Assembly (NCBI RefSeq): GCF_008831285.2
Contig: NC_045149.1
Span: forward strand, 16,208,578 to 16,272,577
Origin: Nymphaea colorata
Lineage: Eukaryota > Streptophyta > Magnoliopsida > Nymphaeales > Nymphaeaceae
Length of the DNA: 64,000 nt
Direction: 5' to 3'
Positions 34,601 through 45,461 of this stretch are shown here, piece by piece (within the stretch, counting starts at the first letter, position 1; the number at the start of each line of letters is the position of its first letter). Below the pieces are notes generated by a model. That model saw only the letters and a program-made list of their open reading frames with translations. It was not told where the DNA came from and ran no database searches. The position numbers and the translations under genes are program-made.

Positions 34601-37600
34601 CTCCCCGCTCCCCCACCCCCCCCAAAAAAAAAAAAAACCAACTTTTTTTAGGTTTTGGGCTCCACTTTCCTACCATATTCTGATGAAAAGTCTAATTGAA
34701 GCACTTAATCAACAATACCATGTAGATGCATTCGTCATGGTTAATTTCCTAAATAGGCATTGATTGTCCTTACTTATGCAACCACAAATTCTTCATAATA
34801 CAAATACCACATGTTATGAACAATTGCATAACAAACTAAGTTTAAAATTTTTCACTTTTGCCCAAGACTCTAGGCTGCATCGCCAAATGCTCTACGTGCT
34901 AGTGTGAGTGTGCATTTACAGGAATAGATAGATCAACTGATCAACTATACGAGAGGAAATAGATCAATATAACTTTATAAGTATCATGACATTAAGCAAC
35001 TCACATGGGCATGAAGATATATCAAACCAGCAACTATGTCCCGCAAATACCTTCTAGCTGTGCTTTCTCCTAAACCACCTGGTGGACCTGAGTCCTCACA
35101 TACCCATTTTCCTTCAACATATTCTAGGACTGCATTTAACCAAGACTTGTTACCTTATGTAATGGAACATCCTAGTCAGAACAAAAGCTGAGCATGGCAA
35201 TTGAAGCACATAAGACCTACAGCAGGTAAAGGGCTAATATACCCATGTAGAAACGATCGGTATTTGGATCATCAATAATTTCAATGAGATTGACTATATT
35301 GGGATGTTCCAACATTTTCATGATTGAAACCTGAGGCATAAGATAACATTAGAGATGCTTGACAATTGGGAAAAGAAACAAAACAGCAATAAGAATAAAT
35401 AATAAGATGATTCTTGAATCTTGAACAAGTAATTGTAATATCATTTGCTACAAAGAGATGCCACCATGCCATGAAAAATAAAGAGAAGTAATCCTTCTAG
35501 AGTTACCAAAAATGTAAACTCATAATATAAACTGGAAGTCAAAATGTAGGCTTAGCATGACTAGGTTCAGAAGAACCCAAACAGCGATGCAGAGAACAAA
35601 TCTTCAACTTCTAAAACTTACATTGTAGACCAAAAGTTGCAGATTATGTTAGACACTATGACAGCGACTAACATCAATAACCACCATGAACGACATTCTG
35701 ACAAATTCACAAAAGCACCCTGAGAAATAGCAGAAAAGCCGGAAACCCAGATTTATGAGTGATCTGAATTTACCTAAATTTACTTCATTGGATTCACATT
35801 CCACCAATCACCCCCAATTTCACAATCCACAAAATGAATAAAAAAGATAATGGTTGTAAACAATAGGGACACCCTTGTAACACCTCAGTTTGAGAAGTTT
35901 AGACAAGTGCCAAAGATTGTAAGCAACCTTCAAGCACTTATAAAGGCAGTTATTAAAGTGGTTGGTTATCCTGGTTCCTAGGCCTTTTTAGGCTAGGAGT
36001 GAAACTACCGAAAGGTGGGTTGGGATCCGTCAAACTAGGGGCCGGACCTTGGTGTGAAAATGGGTCGGGTCATTTCAGTGGTATCAGAGTACAGTTCAAC
36101 ACTCGGACTTGGGGTCCCACACATGCAGACGCACATGCCTATTTCATTGACTATAATGAATGGCATCATAGAGCCACCAGCAAGAGAGAGAAAGAGAAAG
36201 GGAGAATCTTAACAGTTACCACTAGAAACGTGCTTTTTCTTTTGCCTGACCAAGCTGAAGAAAACAATGACTCAATGAGACATCCTTGCAGCTTGACATA
36301 AAAATAATACTTTTCAAAAGGTACAGAATTTTTTGTGAAATAATACAAACATACTCAAGTTTGAAAAGAAATATACAACCACCTGTTACGTTTCAAACAT
36401 AAGCATGGTTTTGCTATGCCTTTCAAATGTCAAAGCCTGTTTTTATATAGTATTCATATGAAAGAAAAAGGAAAATCCATTTAGTGATGCAACAATTCCT
36501 GAAAAGAAACTATCTCAGATAAGTACAACTGCTAGGATGCCTTACCTCCCTAAGAACATCACTCATAGCAGTTTCCGAAGGTGCTACTCTAAGCTTGGAC
36601 AAGTGGGACTTGTGAAAAGCCTGTCAAAATGGAAGATCAAGATACCAAGAATTCAGAGAGAATCAAGAGAACTGACAATATGCGGTTAAAATGTCCAAAC
36701 ATGTTTTATACCATATCCTGCGAGACATGAATTTCCATGACTCAGAAGATGAGAAAGAGACAAAACAATAACCTTGATTGCATAGTTCTTCCCATCTTTA
36801 CTGCTTCTGTATAGCACCTGGTGCAGGACCATTTTAATGTGCATGTCATCATTCATTCAAGTGAACCAACATTAATAAGTTCAAGCTATAAATTACCACT
36901 TTGGCATAACTTCCTGCACCGATCTTGTGCTGCCGAACATATTCATTGATCATTTTGTTACCATGTTCATCCTGGTCAAGTACATTTAAGAATATGGTTG
37001 GAAATCATTCATCACTATAATACACAGAAAGTTCAAACAACTCAAAAAAAGATAGCAGAAGCCTAATACAGTTCTGATTGGATGAACATTTTAAAATCTC
37101 CATATGATGAGGCTGTCCTGGTGCCAGTAATAAAATGATCTGATAAAATTTGAATTGTGAAAATGCATAGATGATTGCACTTCATAGAGATTCATGGAAC
37201 CAGTCTGGAACTCTTGCAGCTCACTTCAAGTGTAGTTAATTTATTAAAATAAGTGCATATAACACTCAGAATTAACCCCAAGCAAGACGAGCGCATAGAA
37301 CTTTTAGAATGTTTGCTAATCAATACAATACGTTGCTAGAGGTAATAAAGAAACCAGTTAAAAAAGAAAAAACAAAACACAAACTTCAAGAGTAACAGCT
37401 CATAAGTACCAAATAAACTAGTTAATACAGTCTTTCCAGATTACTGATGCTTTTCCCAGATTTGGAGTGCCAGAGCCTCCCCTTCCTCCAGCCCAAGTAC
37501 GTTTGGGTTTATGTCACTAACAAGTAACAACAACCCCATATTAATCTAACAAATAAGACAAGATATTACGATTCACTAACATTAATATTTGTAAGGATAA

Positions 37601-38338
37601 CTACTTGGTTTGTCTGTTCAGTGTATGGATTAAAGTTGTGTTCAAGGATGTCCAGATTGATTACCGCCAAGTTGGATTCAAAACACAAATCCAACCATGT
37701 TTTTTAGAAGGGAAGCAGCAATCTTTGTGTTTTAAGATTGGAGGGTAGGGCTCAGCAAACCCTTTTCGTTTTATGCCAGGCAATACATCCAAGGTGTTGA
37801 AACCTTAACCTCCTTTAACTTCGAGACTATAATTTAGACTGCCTAACAGACCTTCTCAATCTAGGGTTTTTAGTGAGCCTTCATCCTGGTTGATTCAAGT
37901 CAAAGGTAGAAATAATACATCCGTAGGCCATGGGAGTTACTGAAACAAGGAAAATAAGGAGAATCAGATGCGGATCTTTAACATTTTCTAGTTCACCTCT
38001 GATCGATTGACATGATGGGTCTCTTTTACGGGAGTCTCCCGACAGATAGCTCCAGTGTAACCTCTAAATTGACGTGCCACTCTCTCAGAACTTGTATGTG
38101 ACGCACATGTGCCAGCACGCGTTTCATTTCTCTCACCATAATAGGTGCCACCATCTGCATCATCCAAGTGATCCTTCAATAACAAGTCGACGTCTAAGTG
38201 GCTACCACGACTAGAAGCATTCAACCGTTTGGGCGACTTCCTCGGCTTCCTCAAGAAACTTAGGCAACCACAGCAGCCCATATCCAGGTTGTGCATGGAT
38301 GCTCTGAAACTAGATAATGTAATACCCTTGTCTAACAT
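22643..38338 (-). CDS. GRIK/SnAK-type SnRK1-activating protein kinase (11 exons, 417 aa)
   Basis: Exons (minus): 38338-37997, 36971-36897, 36817-36773, 36620-36546, 35330-35243, 35129-35005, 33457-33362, 32676-32610, 32523-32408, 22951-22873, 22788-22643. All phases agree and give 417 codons. Introns are GT-AG except the last (GC-AG). Kinase features: [10 protein letters not shown] (131-140), AIK Lys154, probable alpha-C Glu179, HGDIKPDN (254-261), DFS in place of DFG (274-276), activation segment [13 protein letters not shown] (289-301), and KDPRLRITL near the end. HGD and DFS are typical of GRIKs, which phosphorylate the SnRK1 T-loop and also bind geminivirus Rep. I start at the first in-frame ATG (38338); MGCCGC at 38281 is an alternative. 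Intron 9 is 9.46 kb and holds a chromovirus, so gene finders may lose the last 73 codons. Confidence 0.95.
22789..22872 (-). other. GC-AG intron (GRIK intron 10, 84 bp)
   Basis: The donor reads AAAG|GCCAGT and the acceptor TGCAG|AT on the minus strand. Joining them restores the codon G|AT (Asp) in the conserved kinase motif LLCKDPRLR. The nearest GT, six bases further on, would create a stop just after the junction. GC-AG introns are a known minor class spliced by the major spliceosome. Confidence 0.9.
23305..23309. repeat. Target-site duplication TTGAT (left copy)
   Basis: TTGAT precedes the LTR TG at 23310 and is repeated at 28045-28049 just after the second LTR's CA. This proves a single integration event inside GRIK intron 9. 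Confidence 0.95.
23310..23715 (+). repeat. 5' LTR of the intronic chromovirus
   Basis: 406 bp, starting TGTTCCTCTGTG and ending AGCCCGTGACA. A TATA-like CTATATAAG is at about 23504-23512. It is collinear with 27639-28044 without indels. Confidence 0.95.
23718..23729 (+). other. Primer-binding site for initiator tRNA-Met
   Basis: TGGTATCAGAGC lies two bases after the 5' LTR end, the standard plant Ty3/gypsy primer site. Confidence 0.95.
23821..27622 (+). pseudogene. Intronic chromovirus gag-pol, disrupted
   Basis: Gag: [11 protein letters not shown] (about 23851), a coiled-coil stretch (23935-24165), an in-frame TAG at 24193-24195, then the gag core with AWWRRK and [18 protein letters not shown]. 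Gag then breaks off near 24555, and the text resumes just before RT, so the zinc knuckle and protease appear lost. RT has DLRSGYWQV and YLDDIVVYS. An Arg codon CGA is now TGA at 26015-26017 before WQEFLAEF. Integrase has H-H-C-C (CLICQ), [20 protein letters not shown] and [12 protein letters not shown]. Frameshifts occur near 26950 and 27115. A chromodomain ([18 protein letters not shown], about 27500-27555) closes the frame at 27622, 16 bp before the 3' LTR. Confidence 0.93.
27626..27638 (+). other. Polypurine tract of the intronic chromovirus
   Basis: GAAGGGGGGAGCC directly abuts the 3' LTR start at 27639. Confidence 0.9.
27639..28044 (+). repeat. 3' LTR of the intronic chromovirus
   Basis: 406 bp, TGTTCCCCTGTG to AGCCCGTGACA, followed by the TTGAT target duplication. 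Most of its differences from the 5' LTR are transitions. Confidence 0.95.
28791..28925. repeat. Imperfect palindromic GTATCATACGATAC repeat
   Basis: The left end reads GTATCATACGATACGG and the right end CATATCATATGATACGACG, with GTACCGTAC and GATCGATAC words between. The ends are imperfect inverted copies, as in fold-back MITEs. The hAT-like zinc-finger relic at 29257 lies close by, but no link is proved. Confidence 0.45.
29257..29965 (+). pseudogene. hAT-type transposase N-terminal relic (BED zinc finger)
   Basis: An ATG at 29257 opens [20 protein letters not shown], then [10 protein letters not shown], a stop, [20 protein letters not shown]. The CX2C...HX4-5H/C spacing and the order DPAW-(V)D-G-CNYC-GG-HxA match the BED-finger proteins of plant hAT transposons (often joined to DUF659). 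Further on come an acidic linker and, near 29860-29920, words like RFYDASILL that resemble the DUF659 start. Several stops and frameshifts make it a relic. It sits in GRIK intron 9, antisense to the gene. Confidence 0.6.
30139..30290. repeat. Low-complexity AT/AC microsatellite tract
   Basis: ATATAT, TACATACATA and (AC)n runs (for example about 30245-30259) form a compound microsatellite inside GRIK intron 9. Confidence 0.8.
30872..30933. repeat. (AT)n(GT)n microsatellite
   Basis: TATATATATATG is followed by GTGTGTGTGTG and GTGGGTGTG variants. It directly precedes the GC-rich patch at 30934-31345. Confidence 0.8.
30934..31345. repeat. GC-rich patch in GRIK intron 9, unclassified
   Basis: After the dinucleotide run, the sequence changes to CT-rich and then strongly GC-rich DNA with repeated GGGGGAGCCC, CCACCGG and CCTCCACCC words. 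Frames here are open on both strands because of composition, not because of recognisable protein. Similar patches are at 22075-22395 and about 62990-63400. Possible insertion of transposon-carried DNA, unproved. Confidence 0.35.
32151..32376. repeat. 114-bp tandem duplication next to GRIK exon 9
   Basis: Two copies (32151-32264 and 32265-32376) start AAAACACCAACATTAAC / AAAATACCAACATTAAC and run to GGGTGGATATCAGAGA. They differ at a handful of sites. They lie 32 bp downstream of exon 9 in transcription, at the start of the 9.46-kb intron. Confidence 0.9.
33578..33769 (+). repeat. Short LTR (TRIM-like), copy a
   Basis: About 192 bp from TGTAACAC to TTGTTACA, with inner words GCTGCTAGGGGGTAGGTTGG and GGAGCCCAAGCC. 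A primer-site-like TGGTATTAGAGA follows at 33771. It lies in GRIK intron 7. Confidence 0.75.
33879..34067 (+). repeat. Short LTR (TRIM-like), copy b, ends eroded
   Basis: Same internal order as copy a (AATCTTCAAGGGCTTATAAGG, GATCCACCAAACTAGAAG, GTGGGTTGGGT). About 110 bp of internal sequence separates it from copy a, so a and b may be the two LTRs of one very small element. Confidence 0.7.
34085..34277 (+). repeat. Short LTR (TRIM-like), copy c
   Basis: 193 bp, TGTAACACCCTGAG to CAGTTGTTACA, with clean ends and GGAGCCCAAGCCC inside. It stands only 17 bp after copy b. Confidence 0.75.
35876..36077 (+). repeat. Short LTR (TRIM-like), copy d, with primer-site-like end
   Basis: TGTAACACCTCAG to GGTCATTTCA, then TGGTATCAGAG at 36079, matching the initiator tRNA-Met primer site. 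The following words (GTTCAACACTCGG, GGGTCCCACACATGC) recur after copies a and e, so they are true internal sequence of the element. Confidence 0.8.
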
Positions 38339-40867
38339 AATCAGCCAGCAATTTCGAGAATGCAGCAATAGCGGTCAGTGCACCGAACATCCAATACGCA
38401 AAACGACAAATTAGCTAAAGCCCCGTCCACGGGGACACTTGAATTTTTAAAGTTCCCCTGCTCAGACCTACGGAAAGAAAAAGGCGGGTGGGGACGCCAA
38501 GCCCTTGGAGAGCTGTTATCCTAAGGGATGCCATTCGCATAGGGGAGCAAAACAAGTAGTTAAATCCACGCTGCTCAGTTTCAGCATCGACATTCCGGAA
38601 TTTCAACTTTCAATAGAAAGCCGCCTGGATCGCGGGAGGCTTGCGCCTTCGATGCTGTCTATCTCCTCTCCTCCTTCTCCTCCTCCTCTCCTGCAACAGA
38701 TCGACCATTACATCAGCATCGAAAAGGCTTTCCCACAATTTTCTTTCTTTCCTTCTTTTACAATGAAAAATCCGGCACGGGTTAAAGAAATCAACATTGA
38801 GAAGAAGAAAGATCTAGTCGGTTAACAATCAATTGAGCAATAAAAGATTACTAGCGTAACCTACCGAGCCTTTTGGAGGTTTTGCAGGAATGCCAACCTA
38901 ATAAAGTGCAAGACGGACAGGCAGACGGCTGCGTCCAGGATAGCACAAAGCCTGAATCAACACAGCAAAACGTAATGAACGCAACCAAATAAAAGCATTA
39001 GCGATCTCCCATCTTTCCGTCCATCCATTGCCTCGCAGATCTGCAGTCAACAGATGGACCGGAACAGTCTTATCGCCAAAGAAGAAGCGCCAACTTCTGC
39101 TGAAGAAGTTGCAGAAAATAGAGAGGGAGGGGGGAAGGGACGACGAAGAAGAGCAAGGCAAGGAAACAAAAATTGAGTCGGATTATAAAGCTCGCATCCG
39201 CGAAGATGTGTCAATGTAAAAACGCTGCAAAAAGGCAACAGTCCTGGCGCGATCTCCCCTGACGAGGAAAGAGAGAATGAGAGAGGCAGAGGAGCGGCCG
39301 CTTGTCAACGGAAGAGTGTGGAGGCAGCAAAATTGTGATCGCTGGCTGGCGTCAACAGCCACCCACGCGGCCCACAAAACAATGGGGGGTCTCAGTCATT
39401 ATTAGAGGAGAGGCTCTCCCACAGCAACCTGCCGAACCCCCTCTCTGCGGGCGGCCTTTCAGGCTTCAGGCCACAAGTATGGGCGAGTCCAGCAATCTAT
39501 TACTTTTTGGAGATGCGGCCTCTGGAAGAGAACTTCCACGACCAGCCGTTTGTCCGACAACACCACCCCCCTCCATAATTAGAGGCGTTAGGAGTTTTGG
39601 TGCAACAAAAGTGGGTCATGAAACCGGTGAGATATGGTTTTGCAGTGCTATATAAAATGGGTTGTGACCCTAAAGTAGCCGAATTGACTTCCTCGAACAA
39701 TTGAGGATGACAGTGGCGAGGAATGTTAAGGAATTCCAGGTATATGCGTTCGTCATACTTATTTATGATATTTGGCGTCAATTGAAAAAGTTACACTGCA
39801 AATATGGGACAATCCACAACACAATTCTAGTACCTTTGGGGGGAACCATACATATATTTCCAATATCATGTATATTTACCTCAACATTCTGGCATTATAG
39901 CAAGACTGTTCACTCACTTCCACAACCACCAATATTTTGGACATAGAAGAATCAAAAGTACTTATAGGTGTATATGATGCACCTTTGTTCGCATCCCTAA
40001 AAATTTATTGATTTTCGGAATGCTTTAGAAAAATAAGATTTTATTTTGAAAATAATAAAAAAAGAGACTCGTCTGTCTGTACGAGGACCAACCAGTCTCA
40101 GGTCCTTTACCGGAGGTAATCAATTCAAGGATTATGCTTATCATTGATGCATTTCATTTTGGCTTAAACAACTTTTTTCATCTTAAATGCGGTGTGGTGT
40201 TTGAGAAAATGTTGAAGACTTGATATTTCAATATTTTGAGAAAGTTTTGAAGAATAATTTGAGAGTGTAAAACATTTTGATTTGGAAAATTTTAGATTGA
40301 GAAATCTTTACAAATATTATTTGAAAACATTTGAAGATCATCTTTTGGAAATCACTTTGGTGTTCTCTTAAAACTTTAAGTAGGTTTGAGGTTTTGCTCT
40401 AATTTAGTTACTACCTCATTAGAGCTCTATTTTATTTTGCTTAAGTTCTTTTAAAATATGGTCATTTATGATGTTAAGTGAATGTGGATGTATGAATGCA
40501 TTGATCCTACATGATTCATTCTTACCACAATATTCATCTAAAGACATTCCTATCGTCACATACATCTAAGATTTTTGTAATAAATATTTTTTATGAAAAG
40601 AGAAAAGTTTTTGAAAATGGAATGAAGTAGTAGACCCTCAAGCATGATTCCAATATTGGGTTATTACTTCAAGTTTTGGTCTTGGTGAAGTAGGTAGATA
40701 AAAAAAGATCTTGAAAGAAATGTTCAAAAGAATATAAAAGATAAAGACTTGATCACAAGAAAAATGTATAGAAAGAGATCTTGAAAATCACAAAATCAAA
40801 TATTTAAAAGAAAAATAGATACGTATTCATATACATATTTATACACACACACACACACACACATATC

Positions 40868-40909
<42 letters not shown>

Positions 40910-41918
40910 AAGATTTAAAAATGGAATACATGTATATATATTCGTATAAATACTAGAGTTTGTAAAAATATATTAAATCATAAAGAGAGAAAGCCAAAGA
41001 AAGATATTCATATGCACGTATATGCATATAACATGTACATATGCATATGTTTTCATGATAGTTAAAATCAAGAAATGAATTAAAAATATCCGACTTCGAT
41101 TTTTTATGTAGGCCGAAAGGGAACTTGGGCTCATGCAAGAACCTAAGTTAAGTCTCCAAGGCCGCTAAAGAGGGTATTTGATTTTGAAATTTTTTTGGAA
41201 AACATACTTTCAAATATGAACATAAAATCATATTATTTGCTTCAAGAAAATACATTTCTTCCAACATTGGGCATTGAAGAAAATCAAATACTCATGAAAT
41301 GGATGAAATGGAGAATGATGAAGTACTTATTGGGGTTTCTGATTGGATGATTAAGAAATAAACTAAGCATGAAAATGACATGAAGATGCACTTTAACATA
41401 TACAAATTCATGAAGGCTTTCTGAGGTTGAACAAGTTCCAACCTCAAAAATCAACACATGAAGAAAAATCACAACACAAGCTGTGCATTTGCTCATTAAT
41501 TAAGAAAAAATTAGAATATCATGTATGACATCATCTCAAGCATATAAAAGAGTAAGACAATATAGTGAGTATAGTTTTTGAGATAAAATGAAGAAATAGA
41601 ATTTATTCTGCCTTGTTCATACTCCTGGTGCATTCAAATATAGCTATTGATTCTGAATAAGAAATCATTTGAGCTTTCTTACACGACTATGAAGAGGTGA
41701 CAAGAAGAAAAGAGGAAATGAAAATGAAGGATTACATACATCGGATATGGATGAGCCTCCTTCTTTGAATGATTCAATGATCACATCGGGTGAAAGTCCA
41801 AAATGATCATATGATCCCTCTAAGAGGTCTTCTTGTGCTCCATTGAGGAGTTTAAACTTGGAGATGCTTACTCCCAAGGTTGAAGAAGAAGAGAGAAATG
41901 GAAAGAGAGACAAATATT
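38339..41918. other. 5' flank of GRIK and AT-rich intergenic DNA
   Basis: 38339-39300 probably holds the GRIK 5' UTR and promoter: CT-rich on + at 38661-38695 (CTCCTCCTTCTCC), i.e. GA-rich on the gene strand. No upstream coding exon could be supported. 39660-41918 is AT-rich with TTTTGAAAA-type words seen in many plant LTRs, but no pair of ends was found. No gene recognised. Confidence 0.45.
40842..40909. repeat. Compound (AC)n(AT)n(AG)n microsatellite
   Basis: Three adjoining dinucleotide runs: AC at about 40842-40862, AT at about 40868-40895, AG to 40909. Confidence 0.9.
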
Positions 41919-44090
41919 AAAGTGATGAAACATTAAAAATCCCCCAAGAGTTAGTCCATGCTCAAGAGTGAGGATTGTGAGGGTATTTATAGGGGGTTTT
42001 AGAGCCAAAACTCAAAATTCAATTTTTTTGAATTTCACAACATTTTCATAAAATTTCAAATAATTTTGAATTATTTTGAAAAAGAAATGAGTATGATTAG
42101 CTGTTAGACCTGCAAATCCCTTCTTGAGGTGTAGGCAGGGCTAATGCCACTTAAAATGTCTAAAATTGTTCTCTAGCGGTCAATTTTCAAAGGAAAAATG
42201 GAGCTTGCACCCGACAGCGTGTGCCAGCACAAAAACGCCCTTGAGGGCGTGCACCCACGAGTGGCACGCACGGTCACGCGTTGCGATGACGTGCGCACAC
42301 GCAACAGCGCGTGCCGCGCGAGTGCGCTGCACGCGATCGCGCGCACGTGTTGCGCAATGCTCACAAACTCCTTTTTTTAATTTTATTTAAAATGTGTATA
42401 AAATTGTTTTTTTTTTGTTATAAAAAAGTGGTTGGCTTTGTTTTAAGCTTCAAAAATATATTTTGGTGTGAAGACGAAGCGTAAAACAAGGGAGAGGTCT
42501 GTGCACGCTTGCGCGACGCTTATAGCACCAGTCTTTATCGCTTTGAACTTGATTTTGTATTTTGAGTTTGAAATGCTTGATTTGAATCTAAACTTGGGTT
42601 TAAAAATTCATCTTAGAATAGTTGCAAATTTGTTTTGGGTATAGGATTAAATCTAAATGCAGTACTTTTGAAAAATTTTGGGTGAAAACAACCTTCTATT
42701 GGCTTGCTTGGAATAAAGGACATTTGGGAATATGTTAAAGCTTGCGAGGTAAGGCATAAATATGAGACTCGATACGACTTGCTGAGCTCCTCTAACTACT
42801 TCCTATCTAGCATGCGTTTGGGAAGATCTGTCTATGGACTTCATATGCTTCCAGGTATTTTAGCAAAATTTCTACTCCAAGTGATTACAGTACAAGCGAG
42901 GAAGGATTCAGTGAAGTTTCATCGTCGGCATACATTTTCTCTTTCCTAGTTTTTTTCTATATCTACCCTCTCTTTCCTCTCCTCTCTCCTTTTCTTCCTT
43001 TCTCTAAAGTGATGAAACATTAAAAATCCCCCAAAAGTTAGTCCATGCTCAAGATGGAGGATTGTGAGGGTATTTATAGGAGGTTTTGGAGCCAAAACTC
43101 AAAATTCAATTTTTTTAAATTTCACAACATTTTCATAGAATTTCAAATAATTTTAAATTATTTTAAAAAAGAAATGAGTATGATTAGTTGTTAGACCTCC
43201 AAATCCCTTCTTGAGGTGTAGGCAGGGCTAATGCCACTTAAAATGTCCAAAATTGCTCTCTAGCAGTCAATTTTCAAAGGAAAAATGGAGCTTGCACCTG
43301 ACAGCGTGTGCCAACGCAAAACACCCTTGAGGGCGTGCACCCATGAGTGGCACGCACGGTCACGCGACGTGCGCACACGCAACAGCGCATGCCACGCGAG
43401 TGCACTGCACGTGATCGCGCGCACGTGTTGCGCAATGCGCACAAACTCCTTTTTTTTTTAATTTTATTTAAAGCATGTATAAAATTGTTTTTTTTTTGTT
43501 ATAAAAATGTGGTCGGCTTTGTTTTAAGCTTCAAAAATATATTTTGGTGCGAAGACGAAGCGTAAAACAAGGGAGAGGTTTGTGCACGCTCGCGCGGCGC
43601 TTATAGCACCAGACTTTATCGCTTTGAACTTGATTTTGTATTTTGAGTTTGAAATGCTTGATTTGGATCTAAACTTGGGTTTAAAAATTCATGTTCGTTC
43701 GAATAGTTGCAAATTTGTTTTGGGTCTAGGATTAAATCTGAATGGAGTATTTTTGGAAAATTTTGGGTGAAAACAACCTTCTATTGGCGTGCTTGGAATA
43801 AAGGACATTTGGGATTATGTTAAAGCTTGCGAGATAAGGCATAAATATGAGACTCTATACGACTTGCTGAGCTCCTCTAACTACTTCCTATTCTAGCATG
43901 CGTTTGGGAAGATTTGTCTATAGACTTCATATGCTTCCAGGTATTTCAGCAAATTTCTACTCCAAGTGATTACAGTGCAAGCGAGGAAGGATTCAGTGAA
44001 GTTTCATCGTCGGCATACAGTTTCTCTTTCCTAGTTTTTTTCTATGTCTACCCTCTCTTTCCTCTCCTCTCTCCTTTTCTTCCTTTCTCT
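41919..44090 (-). repeat. Tandem duplication of a ~1087-bp LTR-like unit
   Basis: Unit 1 (41919-43005) and unit 2 (43006 to about 44090) are collinear and highly similar from AAAGTGATGAAACATTAAAAA to a CT-rich end (CCTCTCCTCTCTCC). On the minus strand each has a TATAAATA box (RC of 41984-41991 and 43071-43078). Each has a core of alternating CG/CA-rich sequence (about 42198-42362 and 43287-43442). A third TATTTATA is at 44146-44153. No coding frame. The promoter-like layout suggests LTRs or LTR-derived units, but TG/CA ends and TSDs were not established. Confidence 0.8.
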
Positions 44091-44369
44091 TTTTTTCTCC
44101 TCTTCTCACCATGCCTCCAAAATAGGAGTATAGGACGTCAACCCCTATTTATAGGTAAAAATAATAGATTTTATTGTTTAATATTATATTATATTTTAAT
44201 ATATTTTATTTTCAAGGAAATTATAAACAATAATTAAATAATAAAAGAGGTGGAAAATTTAATTTAATATTATGAAAATGTTAGCATAATTAACTATATT
44301 TAAATAATTAGTTTTAATTCTGAATTAGCTTTATGCTTAGTCCTAACTAAGAGGAGGATACCCAGATCT

Positions 44370-45461
44370 TGATGGAAGTTAGTCGTCTAGTAATAGTTGA
44401 TAGACTCTCGAGATATTCCCAGTTCATAGCCCTGGTGTACCCATTTACAACCAAAGACATGACCAAAGCATTCCAAGAGCATAATGGTAAACTTCATAGC
44501 ATGCTGGGATGTGGGAACCATACTAAGTGATTACAATTTCTTATGTTTGAGCAACTTTTTGCAAACTTATTTACTTTAAGCTGCAAGGGACTAAACTCCA
44601 CACGAGCACATGCTACCACTCAAAAACCCATGGCAACCGAGGCAGTGAATAGAGTTTTCGAAACTCAAGTAAGGTGTCCACATGAACACATCCTGCCACC
44701 CTCAAATCGATGGGCAGCCGAGGCAGTGAATAGGGCTTTCGAAACCGGTTGTACTGTGCGCCAACCATACAATTGGATGAACTACATATCATGGGATGAA
44801 TTTGCTCGCAACACTGACACCGGTTCATCAATTGGAGTATATCTCCCTTTGAAACTGTGTATGGCAGGCCTCCCCTCCCTGACCTAAGACGACCCTCAAG
44901 GAAAACAATCAACGAAATAGAGGTTCAACTCTTCTAGCCGTACAAGGTACTTGAGGTGGGAGCTTTTCTGCTGCCCAGAATCTTATGATGCAACAACATA
45001 ATAAACACCACATTGCAGGGACAAGGACTACAAGATACGAAAATGAGTTTACCTCAAAAACTTCCCCATGGGCAAGGTGCCACCAAAATTTGCAAGCGCA
45101 CGTAAATTTTAGGCAAAATACTGCAGACCTTTCCAATTCGTGGAAAGGATATGGAAGGTGGCCTACAAGTTGCAGCTCATCGAAAATTTTGCTGTACATC
45201 TTGTTTTCGCCTGTTTCGAGGCCAAAGTTGTGCCATCTTCATGTGAACCAGGTTGTAGCCTCTGGAACTCCCACTTCATTATGTGTATTGCTGCAAAGAA
45301 GCATACATAATGCTGAAACTGCATCAAGTAAGCGGCTGGTGGAGTGGGCAGGCCCTGAAGGGCCTAAACCTACTTGGGAGGATGCCCAACAGCTACAACA
45401 ACGATTCCCATCATTTGCACCTTGAGGACAAGGTGTTGTTTCCAAAGGAGGGTTGATTGAT
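44370..45461 (+). pseudogene. Decayed chromovirus pol 3' fragment (integrase to chromodomain)
   Basis: In changing frames, recognisable pieces run in the expected order. Integrase core: IVDRLSRYSQFIAL (about 44390) and TKAFQEHNGKLHSML. Then PYNWMNYISWDEF (about 44765) and DTGSSIGVYLP near 44820. Then a poorly preserved linker, and SKRLVEWAGPEGPKPTWEDA (about 45328-45390), a chromodomain. It closes with EDKVLFPKEGL-like text before a stop near 45458. The many stops show an old copy. RT and gag are missing upstream, where the tandem LTR-like units lie. Confidence 0.75.

Noticed and set aside
38898-39161. Minus frame that might be an upstream GRIK coding exon
   Set aside because: Ser/Pro/Phe-rich text with no similarity to GRIK N-termini. 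The first in-frame ATG of exon 1 at 38338 already gives a normal-length protein.
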